DNA of 64,000 nucleotides from Oryzias latipes (Eukaryota; Chordata; Actinopteri; Beloniformes; Adrianichthyidae). The number at the start of each line of letters is the position of its first letter. The stretch's first letter is position 1. The DNA lies in the NCBI RefSeq assembly GCF_002234675.1, contig NC_019873.2, positions 9,077,158 to 9,141,157 of the forward strand, in the 5' to 3' direction. Below the pieces are notes generated by a model. The model was not told the DNA's origin. It saw nothing but the letters and a program-made list of their open reading frames with translations, and searched no databases. The position numbers and the translations under genes are program-made. Below, one piece after another: positions 1 through 11,171 of this stretch.

Positions 1-1827
1 TTGTATTAGGAATCACAGTTCTGCAAAGGCTTCACCTATGTTCATGAGTTTTTCTCCTTTTGTCTGTACACATATTACATGACTACAGCTTTCATAAAAA
101 CAAGAGGCAAGCGAAAACAGAGTCTTCAACAAACAAGATCAGACCCCTTTCTGTGGTCTGTCCTGCTTAGAGGAGGGGGAAAGGAAAAACTGAGTGATGC
201 ATTGGGAAAATGTTTTTTAATTACAAAGTAATTGATGGAAATTTAGCTGTAAGTTCCTTTTTTTTGTGAATGTATGTAATAAAACACACATTTGACGGGT
301 ACAGCTTTAATTTCAGTGACTGGGTTTACAAAAAAATAAAAAATACCACCAGAGACTTATTTGTCAAAGAGTTTGTGACTCCTAATCCCAAATCCCTTTG
401 CTGATCTGTGTTGAAATTTCCCTTTTCCCCCCTAAGCTTGTTTTGTCAAACAGCAGGGCAAACAAAAAGGAGCTGAAGGCCTCTTGTACACACAAAAAAA
501 AATAACTCATTGGATGAACTCAATTTAATTGTGGGCGGGATTTCCATCCAATAAATAGTAGTAGCCCCAACTCAAAGAAAAATTCTTTCGTGTAATGAAA
601 TATAATTGAGTTAGTCAAACTCAATTTATCACAAAAAGCCAAACTGAAAGAAATCCATTAACTTAATGAAACTTACTTATATTTGTTTAACTCAAAAAAA
701 AATTATTATTAAAAAAAAAATTAATCCCCCAATAATACACACACACAAATGCCAAATCTAACTGAGGTCCTTTTTTTGAAAGAAAAAAGAAATTTGAAAC
801 ATAAAAAAGGACCTGTACAGTGGAGTCTTTAAATGGTTGTAAATGTCAAACCTCAATCATACATCAATCACCTCAATAACTTGAATGCTCAAATGCATAA
901 CATGACAATCAAAAAATTTCAAAAGACAATATTATCATTGATAAGGGTGGCATCTTTCTCAAAGAACAATTTGAGGGTGGTGATCTTACACCAAATGCAA
1001 GAAATAGCGCAATAACGTGAAATGTTAATGTATCTCAAGTACCTCAAAGCAGCTTTTTGATACATTTTGAAATCTGAATACTAAAGTGACAATTAACATG
1101 TAAAACACATTAAAACACAACATTACAACATGTAGTAACATTGAACATTAAAGATACAGGAGTTATATGCCTGTTTTACATGACCAATTTAAAATGTAAC
1201 AGGGCTGTGAAAGTAGTCAATGAGGCCAAAGAAAACTTTCTGCTGGACCTTAAAACTTTGTTGGCACAAAAGTCTTACATATTGTTATAGGAGCACGAAC
1301 AAAAATGGACCAAAAACAGAGCATATTTAATGAAATATGAAAAATGTTCAAAAAATATATGTAATAAAATTATAAATAAAGTGTTTTTTTCCTTTTACCG
1401 TGCATCTCAAAGTCATGACCTAAAAACAACTAAAAAAAATAATGGCTGGCTACTCAAGAATCCTACAGTTTTTTCTCTCCACAACAACTGAACAAATCAA
1501 ACAAGAACACAGTTCTTAACACAGTAAACACAGTTCACAAATGAGTTGTGTGGACCATATCTGGGCTACAGTGGTTAAAAAAAACCCAAAAAAAATGAAA
1601 ATAGTCATTGAAAATGTCTCTTGCTGCATGTATTGAATCATGTTTTTGAATCATGTTAAAGTCCATTTCAACCTGTGTGGAAATTCCACTTATTTTAAAA
1701 TGTTTCACAATGGACAACGTCCATGAGTTCACAGTTTGTTGTTGGTTTAACAGGTTAGAATATATAAATGGAAAGGGGGAAAAAAACTGCAGAAAGATGA
1801 GGAAACACAATGTTGCAATGTTTTTAG
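1..1827. other. AT-rich gene-free flank
   Basis: No exon or RNA gene that I can support. The stretch is AT-rich with many short A and T runs. Around 500-720 there are repeated short words built on 'aactcaattt', similar in style to the ends of fish DNA transposons. It probably belongs to the 3' side of the mobile-looking gene pair at 1.8-5.4 kb, but this is inference. Confidence 0.4.
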
Positions 1828-3307
1828 TCACCTGATGTTTATCTCTTCTGCAAACAACTTGACTTTCAGCTGCTGTATCTTTGGATTCAGCTTGTGCCCA
1901 TCCAAATTCATTACAATCTTCTGGAAAAACTCAAAAGTGTACTTGAGGTTTTCTGCAAAGCTTAAATCAAGGGCATAAATGAGCCCAAACAGCATGATGA
2001 ACCCAAGGATGATACTGCCTACATTCTTTAGGACTTTAAGGCCTTTGATCACAACTTCCTTGTCTGAGAAGTGGTCAAACTGTGACATGAACTTTGATTG
2101 AAGTGGCTTGGTGGTAATACGCAGAAACTCAGCATTCACCTATAAGATACTAAACAAATTTATTTTTAGTTTATTTCTACAATGCATGATTATTGGCAAA
2201 TAAAATTAAATATTTCATGGGCATTTCATTATCATTATCAAATCTACTTACTTCACTCTCCTCAAACAGGGCAGGCCATCTGTTTTTAAACTCTCCTATC
2301 ATTGACCTCTGCTCCACAATCTCTAGACGTCTGAGAGAGAACATTTTTTCCATTTTCTCTTTTATTAACACTCTATTAACACGTTTTTTCACTTCTGACA
2401 ATAAAGCAATTCTTTCACTCTCCAAGCTTTATGTTGTTTCCCCTTTTGGGTGAAGAGGAATGTAATTTACTTCAGCTTTCCTTGCTTTCTTGATGTTGGC
2501 TGCAGCTTTGCCTGGACCTTCTCGTTTGTGCTTTAAGGAGCTCACACGGATTTTGGGATGTCCGAGTCGCCCAAGCTTTGTTTGGTAGTTTTACATTTTA
2601 TATTTCAGTGACTGTTTCCATCCCCAAAACCCAGTCTTGGGGCCTAGCTGACCCAAACGAGGATGTGCCCTTGTCAAAGCTGCTGCTACCTCCTCACACT
2701 GATAGTCTTTTGGGTATTTTGTATATTTCATCATTTCGTGGGCTAAGCCATCAAGGAGATTTCCTTTCAGCTTTGAACCAGGGTTTAAGTAGGTCACATT
2801 TGTCTCAAACTCTGTATTCCTTTGTTGCAGCTCAAATTCGGCATCAAATGTGAATTTAGGGATATCACACACGTTGGGCCAGGGGTACAATCCTGAGGGC
2901 TGAGTTTCTGGGGATGAATGCAGGGTTGATTTACAGAGAGTATCATTGCTGTTTGATGAGGCTACTGATGAAGCAGGGGTCTGAGGTTCTGGGCAACTGG
3001 TAATCGAGGGCTCACTAGACGAATCTACTGTGTACAAAGTGACATAGGGCTCCACGGGTGACAAGACAGGAGAGTAAATTACCCTCAGTGTGCTTTTGTT
3101 TGCAATTTCAGACACAGAAGTCAGTTTTACAAACCCGTCCAAGTCTGCATCCACGTACTGCAAACGGAAGTCCTCTTTAAACTGCAAGAACGTCTTTACT
3201 GATGTATGCAGCTCATCCACTGTTGTTGGAATTCCAGAGGCCAGGGAAAGTTTTATTGAGTCTGACTCGTCAGCAAACATGATTCGCAGAACAGCTGGAG
3301 CTGCCAT
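1828..3307 (-). pseudogene. SAMD3-like family pseudogene, two exons, two in-frame stops
   Basis: Reading the minus strand, an ATG at 3307 opens a 238-codon frame whose first ~80 residues (MAAPAVLRIMF..., then a KEDFRLQYVDADLDGF stretch) look like a PB1-type domain. The frame resembles a multicopy teleost family usually labelled sterile-alpha-motif-domain-containing 3-like; this is recalled, not searched. Homology continues past a TAA after KQSLKYKM, through NYQTKL and PLHPKGETT, then a second TAA, then SLESERIALLSEVKKR to an exon end at 2252 with donor GTAAGT. An acceptor TATAG leads into 2139-1828 (NAEFLRITTKPLQSKF... to a stop), the usual C-terminus of the family, which ends in a hydrophobic patch. 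The two internal stops make it a pseudogene unless they are sequencing errors. Its true function is unknown to me. Confidence 0.6.
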
Positions 3308-3437
3308 TATAAAACACTTTTAATCTAGAGCAGAAAAAGGGGGGGGGGGGGGTTATTTACATCAATATTGCATCTGGCATTTTAGCAAAATATACCATAA
3401 GTAACAAAACTGAATAAGGTAGTAATTGTAAAACAGA

Positions 3438-5387
3438 TCATGAATGAAAAAGTATGCATAGCTCAAATCCACCATAATGCTCCCTGTACCAAGCACACAC
3501 ATCCTGTACAATAAAACACAACTTCTCCCTAAGAATGCACAGTTGAATGATCTCATTAAATTTAGGCAGTCCATCTACAGAGCTGTGTACAATAAGCATC
3601 CCCTTACTGTAACATATGCCACTGCAAGAAACACTTTTTGCCATGTGAATCTCAGTCACATCTGGGTATCTCTGCTTTACTATAGACAATCCTCCCTCAT
3701 TAAGGACATCAACAGGCATGACTGAAACCTCTGTGACCTCCAAGGATGACTTCTGGAGGCTGGAGGAATGTGAGTGATCGGTAAGCATGAACTGGTGTTT
3801 AATAGCTAGTGAACGGGCTATATTCTTAAAGCAATTTGTATGACGAGCAACCTTCTTGAAGAAACTTCAAATCTCAATGTCCACAGTGCACTTAGAGGTC
3901 CGAAGCAACAGATCATCTGTGGATAGTGCTCCAAATAATGATGTTTGGATTGGAGCTTGATATGCAGAAAGAGTTCAAGGTAGCGCTGTCTATGATCACA
4001 TATCTTGGCCTCAAGATAAGCGATTGTCTCATCGGTGTGAACAGGTGCCACAACCAATTCAACTATGTCCTTAAGATCCAGAATCACTTGCCATGCTGGT
4101 TCGTCTTCTGGCACAAGTTGTAAATCATAAAGGGAAGCAGTCTAAGCAAGCAGCAATTTTCATGTGCATTTCCACCTATAGTGTTGGTGGATGTGAAAGT
4201 ACGTGGTATGGCATGTGGACTATTGGTTTTGTCCCCCCGTACGTATGGAAATTTCTGTATAAATGTGTTTATGTCATCAAGAGAAAAGTATTTTTTGGAG
4301 ATAAATAGGCTAATACAGCGTCCAAGTTCAACTGGAACAATTCCCTCAAAGAGATCGTGGACAATATCAGGAGGATGTCCAGTGCTAACATGAAAATGTG
4401 AAAGATGCTCTGTTAAAACACACTGTTTTTTGACACCACAATAAACAGTTCCATTCTCCAGAGCAAACTGGACATGACCATCATGTATGATATCAGCTGA
4501 AGAAGGATATGGACCTCTATTTAATGTCTGCAGAATGGTTAAATTAATTGGCTTTTAATGATTTTACTTCTCTTTCTCCAAAAAAATTGATAAATTGATT
4601 CATGATATTTCCTAATGTAACATAATTTTGCACATATTTTTAACTTTTGATACTTGATCAAATTTTGCTATGAAAATTCCTGAAACAGTGTTATGTCTAT
4701 TTTACTGATATAGTATTATTTTTTAATCATATCAATGACTTTTATAAGTAACATAATCTGCATATATTTTGGATACTTCATTGCCTTGTTGATTTCTAAA
4801 AGTTATTTTTTACAAAATTATTGAAGTAATTCATCTTTGTCATGTGCTTTATTGATATTTCAACATTCTTAATTCTACCTGATAAAAGCTAGGAACCGGA
4901 TATTGATAAATCATGTAATAAAATGGTTACGGTAGAACAGAGGTGGGATTAAATAAGTTAGCTTCCTTCCACTCCCTTTCAAGCAATATTTATTAATATG
5001 ACTAATTATCCAAAGTTTGATTAGTTATTGTATGAATGTATAACTGATGATTGTATTGTTTTTGTGTATTATTCCTATTTGATTGCTTGAAATAAACCAT
5101 TTCAAATCAAAATCAAATCAAATCAAATGTATGTCTCTGGTTCTAAGTTGAAAAGCACCTAACTTTACATCCTTAATCTGAAAATCAGATTTATAACCTG
5201 TACAAAACCTGCATATTGACCCACCAGAAAAACTCTCAACAAATCCACCTATCCCATGGGCTGCAAGATTGTCAGCTATTACACACTGGATTGAACCTTT
5301 TAACTGACCAAGCATAGAAGGAAATACACCGTACTGTTCCAATATTTCCAAGTCTTCTAGGAGAGGCTCCAACACTTTTTGTAGCAA
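3438..5387 (-). pseudogene. Broken partner gene of the SAMD3-like family
   Basis: Minus-strand segments line up with a second multicopy fish protein that I recall as an uncharacterised neighbour of SAMD3-like genes. Segment 5387-5118 reads KVLEPLLEDLEILEQYGVF... and contains a CRFC motif. After an interruption, 4527-4118 is open behind an acceptor-like CTGCAG (HLSHFHVSTGHPPDIVHDLF..., GGNAHENCCLLRLLP). One base is missing near 4118, so the frame shifts into PEDEPAWQVILDLKDIV (4114 down). At about 3870 a deletion after LRFE shifts the frame again into FFKKVARHTNCFKNIARSLA, which continues to about 3438. Two frameshifts plus a LINE tail between its parts make it a pseudogene. The residual layout (histidine/cysteine-rich, no membrane segment) hints at a nucleic-acid enzyme or transposon-derived protein, but I cannot name a fold. 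Confidence 0.55.
4885..5117 (+). mobile_element. LINE 3' end with TCAAA-type tail
   Basis: This segment matches 44700-44928: both contain 'ataaaatggttacggtagaa' and 'cactccctttcaagcaata', and end in 'gcttgaaataaaccatttc' followed by short AATCA/AAATC repeats. Such 5'-truncated copies with a short tandem tail are typical of fish L2/Rex-like LINEs. It lies between coding segments of the minus-strand pseudogene. Confidence 0.6.
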
Positions 5388-5439
5388 AAATCCTTGAGAT
5401 CAGTTTTACATAAATCCACGTGATTGTTTGAACACACTG

Positions 5440-5830
5440 CCCCAAAGCCGCTGTGTGAGCTGGAGACATGGTTCTCCTAAATTTGGGTGCTCGTTCACAT
5501 AGAGCTGCGGGATGGATGGCAGTCCGAAGCCTCCCACACGTAACAAAGCATCCTCCCCTCCCCTCAAACACAAAACTTTAAGTCCGGCTGCTTAGGCTCC
5601 GGACGTCAGGGGGGACGAAGCGCTACTCCCTGGCGCCCCCCTCGCGAGGGTTATCGAAGAAAATAGGGAGGGAGAAGCAAGGAGCGCACAGGGCAAGGGC
5701 GGAGCGCAGAGGCGTCCCCGCTTCGCACCGGGCGTCCGCGGAGCAGCCGGTCGGTCCTGTTTGAGTCCCAAAGCTTTCTCTGGAGCGAAACATCCGTCCA
5801 TGTGTGACGTTAAACCAGGAACACCAATGT
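5440..5830 (-). other. CpG-rich segment at the 5' side of the pseudogene pair
   Basis: A GC- and CpG-rich block in AT-rich surroundings, upstream of the minus-strand pseudogenes. Its reverse complement is clearly related to 57580-57890: shared words include 'gcgctccttg', 'ttacgtgtgggag' and 'atgtctccagctcacac'. It may be the promoter or CpG island of the gene pair, carried along by a transposable element. ORFs inside it (for example 5592-5870) are low-complexity and probably not coding. Confidence 0.45.
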
Positions 5831-8002
5831 ATGCAATATGTGTTAAGCACATTGAAAAAAATATCATCATGATAATTTTATGCTTAATTAGTTGTCCCCA
5901 TCAAATTAGGAAGAGTCCTGAAATATAAAGTAAAAACAAAAAAGTAAACTATTATTTTTTGAATGACAAACATTGAATTTGGTCAGATCGACCCCAAGGA
6001 TAATGGGAGGGTAAAAATACTGGTTCTACAAACATTTGAGAAAGAATTAGGTGCTGTAAGGGGCTCAGTGAATTTCTTTGTGGTAAATTCTCATCTGTGC
6101 AAAAGTTTCAACTCCATGTTGCACAGTGAGCTGCCATCAGTTTCATTTTACAGTGCAAACTCTGCTATTAAGTAGAAGGCTTGGTGAGCCACCAGACCAG
6201 GGATAGTGGATGGTAAGTTTTGGGTTTTGGATTATCTGGATGATAGTGTGGAGAGCTTCATTGAATGGGTTTCCATTAGTGATGGTTTATGCTTGAAAGC
6301 AGCGGTTCTGATTTTTGGAATGTTTCTATTTATTCTGATTTCTTACATTTTATTTTATCAAGTATTTTTGAATGCTGGAAAATCTCTTGTTTTTTTAGGT
6401 GAGTTTTCGGATTTTTATATTAATTTATAATAATGAAAGTATTTTTGTTTAAAACAAGTTATATGGTTTGACTCTGAAAAAAAAATACAAAACTTTGAAC
6501 TCACAAGTGTTTCATGTAATTGTTAGATCTAGAGATAAGTCAACATTTCTCAAACATATGCAAGAAGAAAGAAAGGACACAGACTCAGTTGGTACCTTTT
6601 ACCGGAGAGCCAGACGGACAATTCACTCAAACAATTCTCCCATCTGCTCTGAGTTCATTATGTCTGCTCTCCATATAGATTGAACAAAGGGCAGTCCCTG
6701 GTTACATCATGCATTGCAATTCTAAGGGAGGAGGAACACATAATCACAATGCAAACAAGAAAAACCACCTGCACAGAAACTTTGGCAATACTAATGGCCT
6801 TTATGAGGGGTGCTCTGCCGCTGACCCAGTGGCATGGGGCACACTTCATGTTTTTCAGAGGTCACTTACCAATGGCTGCTGCAAGCAGGAGTATCATTTC
6901 TGCTTTCCCGTCTTTTGCAAGCCACGGTTGTATAGACACACATATCACCAAGTGTGATTGCACAAAGTTCAAAAGGTCATTGTTCAATGATCTAGGTTGG
7001 AGTTAAAAGCAAAACAAACATATTATAACAGTAATGTAATAAAACAGTTTCAATAGTATTTAGACTATACAATTTGTAATGCAGTGTTGAAAAAAAATGG
7101 TAAACTCTTACCCAGCAGATTGTGTAACCTAGAGCACAATTAGTAACAAATGCTTAAGTTTAACTAAAAAAAACAAACTTTAAGTGTAACTCACAAGTTG
7201 TTCATGTCTGGCCAGGACATCCAGAGGAAATCTTCTGAGACATCTGCTTCTCCATGCCGCCCTGTGATGCTGCATATCTGCTTGTTTTCGATCTCATGAA
7301 AAACAGTTGAATTATTGCCAACAGGAACACAGACAGATTTATATTCAAAGCTATTTTCTGTAAGGTAGAAGAGAAAACTACAGAAAAAAATGCCTCCTCG
7401 CACGGGCCCGTAAATCATTCAGCGGCACAAAAATAAAAAATAAACATTGCCATGGACTAATAACTTGGCGGTCTATTTCTGAACAAATAAATTAAATCTA
7501 CACCAATGTGTTTGTAATTTTATTATTTAAAAATCAGCCACGTTTTCCATGACACAACAGATTCATAAATAGTCTCTGTAAAATTCTCATATTTATTAGG
7601 TTTTTACTTTGGAAAATAGGTGTCATAATCCGCCTTAAATAGAACTAGTTCTTCTCCAGACCAGGTGGTGGCGGTAATGCGCCACTTTGTTTACTTGTCA
7701 AGCGCCATATGAACAACACCTAGAAAAGAAAAGTAATGAGCATGGGTGTCCGAATTGCTTTGAAAATGAGGGGAACTATATAGTGCCGCATTATATGGGG
7801 TTTTAGTAGTTAGGGATTAGGGTAGGTGCGGACACAGCCTGTGATTTTTTTTTTTAATTCATACAAACTTCTAGATCTTCTCTTGAAGTAGCCTAGAGTG
7901 TTTTTTCCTTATAGCAGTTGCCAGTTCGTGTGTTCAAAACTGTATAAGCACAGATTTCGTGTGCACCTTGTTCAGATGTCCTCCCATGTGGGTGTTTCCT
8001 CA
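5831..8002. other. No supported gene
   Basis: Several short ORFs (up to 108 codons) occur on both strands but none shows a recognisable family or splice structure. One dispersed repeat (6522-6680) lies here. The rest is AT-rich and featureless to my reading. Confidence 0.35.
6522..6680. repeat. Dispersed repeat, partner at 26664-26822
   Basis: Both copies start with 'gatctagagataa', share 'aggacacagactca' and 'ggtacctttt', and end near 'tctgctctgagttca'. I do not recognise the family; about 160 bp are shared. Confidence 0.6.
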
Positions 8003-8722
8003 CACTCTAAAAAGAGTATTTGGGCTGTAGTTGGAAAGATCCACTTTTTTACATTGTTCTAACTTATTTAGTTTGGTGGGGGAAAAAAAAAACATTTTTT
8101 TTTTTTGTTAATTCAACTTAAAAATAACAGTAGTTGTCTGACATAGTTATTTAACTTTCAATCAACTTAATTCAATTAAGTTGGTGTAACTTTGGTGTGA
8201 AGCTGTCAATGCGTCATGACGTCATAACTTAAAGCAGCGCAAGGAATTATGGGAAACCATTTTCTTTGCCTATCTGGGCAGATTGGGGTTTAAGTGTGAG
8301 TTTTTGTCCATAGGTTTTGTTGTCCTACTGTTTTACCTAGTAATTTAAACTGTTATGTTTATTTCTTCCTGCACCATGAGTTAGAGTTTGTTAGAGAATG
8401 ATGACCAACCCCCTTGTGCGGAACAAAAGAGGGTTTGCTGTTATTGAGAACAGTACCTGACATTTGAGTTCCTGCCATGTAATGCGAAACATTGTGGGGA
8501 CATTCAGGTTTTTGATATGAAAATTACAAGGCTAGTGATTGAAACTTTAGAAGATGTGTCAATTTAATTTGTATAAATAATATTATTTAATTTAAGTTAG
8601 ATCAACTTATTAAATTGAGTTGGATAGCCATAAATATTTAAGTTGAATAAACATATGGCAATTAGGTGTTACCTATTGAATTGATTCATTTAAGTTGGAT
8701 CAACGTTTTTCTTTTTAAAGTG
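8003..8722. mobile_element. MITE with CACTYTAAAAAG terminal inverted repeats
   Basis: The left end reads 'cactctaaaaag' and the right end 'ctttttaaagtg', which are near-perfect inverted repeats about 720 bp apart. The interior is rich in 'aacttaa/ttaagtt' words and has no coding frame. It ends only about 170 bp upstream of the exon 1 start codon of the first cadherin unit, so it may overlap that unit's promoter. Confidence 0.6.
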
Positions 8723-9664
8723 CAGGCATGTTGAGAAAGCAATATTGCAACATGCACACATGCGGCTCTGACAGCAGTATGGATTTTCCTGCAGTCAGTT
8801 GCAGAGCTCTTAACTGGCAGTCACTGCAAACCTTTCCCCAAAACCTTTTGGATGCTGTTTTAAACTTTCTTAGGAGGAATACTTGCAAAGATGAGGACTG
8901 TTTGGTTCATGATTTTGGGAGCTTTGATAATTGGTGTTCAGGTGAGGTTAATGCATCAAATTATTAATTTACATTAAAATGTGTCAGCTACTTCTGTATT
9001 GGCAGAAGAAGAAGAAGAAAAAGTGGACTCTTATGGTATTTCAATGAAACCATTTCATTAAACCGTTTCAAGTCAAACTTTCATGAACTTCTTCATTTGT
9101 CAGTAGGTTGCTTGGAATGTTCCTTTGATAAATGTTGTATTTTTTTCCCAAACATTGATATTTATGTACGTCTTTTTATGTGGGAGTAATGCACTTCTGT
9201 GGCATGCAGATGCATACATTGTTTTCCTTTTAAAAAACACTAAATGAAAGAAAAGTATGCAATAATCATGTGTAACATTAGAAAAATTAGAAGTCTAAGG
9301 TAAAAAAAAAGTGTTCTAGCCTCTAATATCTTTAATCCAAACTCTTTGAGGACTAACTGTTTATTCTAACTCTTCCTTCGTTTTAATTACAACAATTTGC
9401 TTTCAGACTTGGCAGAAAAAGAAAAATGACCACAATATTACATTTTAAAAAGGAAAGAACCACAACACTTTTTATTTAACACATAGTTTACTGAGTTCCC
9501 ATTTTTGGAAACCCAAACAAAAGTTGTGTTTCTAAAGTCCAAGCTGTTAGAACAAGTTGGATGGTGGAAAAATTGCACAACACAGTCAACAGCATGAGAA
9601 TGCCTGCTGTAGTCATAACCTTGAAATGAAGAGCCACAACAAAATCAGGTAACGCTTTCTTTTA

Positions 9665-9830
9665 AAGTACAGTACTCACAGTGTACTTAAGTGGTATTTA
9701 CATGGTACTTATTGTGTAACCACTGGGTACTTTCAGGGTATTTACATGGTACTTTTTATGGAATTTACTGGGTACTTTTTTGTGTCTACTCCGTACTTAC
9801 ATGGTACTTACTGTGTTTTTATGTGGTACT
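9665..9830. repeat. Degenerate minisatellite (GGTACTTA-type)
   Basis: Imperfect tandem units built on 'tacatggtacttactg' repeat about eight times (for example 'atttacatggtact', 'actgggtactttt', 'cttacatggtactta'). It lies in intron 1 of cadherin unit 1. Confidence 0.65.
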
Positions 9831-9837
9831 ATTTGGT

Positions 9838-10200
9838 TAATAATAATAATAATGGATTGGATTTTTCTGCGCTTTTCAAGACACTCAAGGCGCTTACATT
9901 GTGTCCATTATTCATTCACTCCTCATTCATACTTGGTGATGGTAAACTACTGTTGTAGCCATTGCTGCCCTGGGGCAGACTGACAGAGGCGTGGCTGCCA
10001 GTTCGCGCCTACGGCCCCTCTGACCATCACCGGGATCATTCATACACATTCACACACCAGTGGAGCTACACTAGAGGCAAGGAAGGTAAAGTGTCTTGCC
10101 AAAGGACACAACGACATTTGGCTGGTGGGAGCAGGAATCGAACCGCTGACCCTTCGATCAATGGACGACCCGCTCAACCACCTGAGCCACTGTCGCCCTA
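9838..10200 (-). mobile_element. tRNA-derived SINE (family 1)
   Basis: On the minus strand it starts with a tRNA-like head ('gtggctcaggtggttgag', B box near 'ggttcgattcc'), runs through 'ttgtgtcctttggcaagaca' and 'agtctgccccagggcag', and ends in 'gcgctttgagtgtcttg' and an (ATT)n tail. Sister copies are at 13267-13588 (-) and 37524-37872 (+). Confidence 0.8.
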
Positions 10201-10220
10201 CCTAGGTGGTACATACTTAA

Positions 10221-10360
10221 GGGTAATGACCAACGAAGTGTGCGTTATTACTTTTTAACGCACCCCGTGGAAGCCTGAACTGTCTGACGCGATGCGGAGG
10301 ACGGTTGCTTCCGCGAAGTGCGTTAAAAAGTTATAACGCACACTTTGAAGGCCATTAACC
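10221..10360. mobile_element. Short palindromic foldback MITE
   Basis: About 140 bp that is nearly self-complementary: left arm 'agtgtgcgttattacttttt', right arm 'aaaaagttataacgcacact', with a second inner inverted pair 'gtggaagc' / 'gcttccgc'. A single strand would form a long hairpin. No coding capacity. Confidence 0.6.
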
Positions 10361-10786
10361 AACTTATACTATGGTCACTTACAAAGCAATCCATATTAAC
10401 CAGTTTTTAGTCCTAAAATTATTCTTTTTTTTCCGATTTGGATCGCTTTTCTCACAAAAAACGGACTATTTGTTACATGCGCCGCATCACGTAACAAATA
10501 GTCTGCGTCTCTACGGTCACCATTCGATTGAAGGCAGTAATGCTTGCAGTGGAAATGAAAATTGAACATTTTCATTGAGGTCTATGTTAGTCGATTCGTT
10601 TTGTGAAACGTCGTCATCTTTTCATCGGGGCAAGGACCACGGTGGCGCAGCAGCTTCCAGATGATTGCAATGAAATGTCCATCTTCCGCTCCTTTTACTA
10701 AGTCTTAGTCTTTCATTAAGACTGGGAGGCAGCGCTGAGCGAGTTACGCCACACTTTGTGAATGGCTTGTAAATGCTTGGGCTAAC

Positions 10787-11171
10787 ATGTCTGCTTCCAC
10801 TGTTCTTCGAACTTTTGCCAAAGCCTGCGTCATTCATGAGGAGCGGCACGGCAACGAGACGGATTCTGACAGTGATAAAGGGGAACCTGGCGTTTTTGAT
10901 AGAAATTTAGCCCAGTTGTTCATTTCAGATGCAGAAGATGAGGACTTTGATGGATTTTTGGATGCTGATTGATGACTAAAAAAATACTTCACAACCAATT
11001 CAGTTTTCCTCCCGCTGCCTTTTTTAAACACACACTAGCGTGCGTGTTTTTAACGTGCCCGCGCCTTAAAACCCCTTGCGCCTTTTGTATGTGTTACATA
11101 CAGAAAAAGCACCCCTAACTGAGACTGCACCCTATAACCCAGTGCGGACTATGGTCATGAAAATACGGTAA
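10787..11171 (+). mobile_element. 3' end of a pogo-like DNA transposon
   Basis: The short frame 10787-10972 ends in an acidic tail (LFISDAEDEDFDGF), like the C-terminus of pogo/jerky-type transposases. About 200 bp later the sequence ends in 'gaaaatacggtaat'. Its reverse complement, 'attaccgtattttca', matches the terminal sequence of the minus-strand pogo-like relic at 51091 ('attatcgtattttca'). The catalytic core is absent here. Confidence 0.5.

Noticed and set aside
6680-7006. 108-codon frame
   Set aside because: Overlaps another frame and a repeat edge; no recognisable domain.
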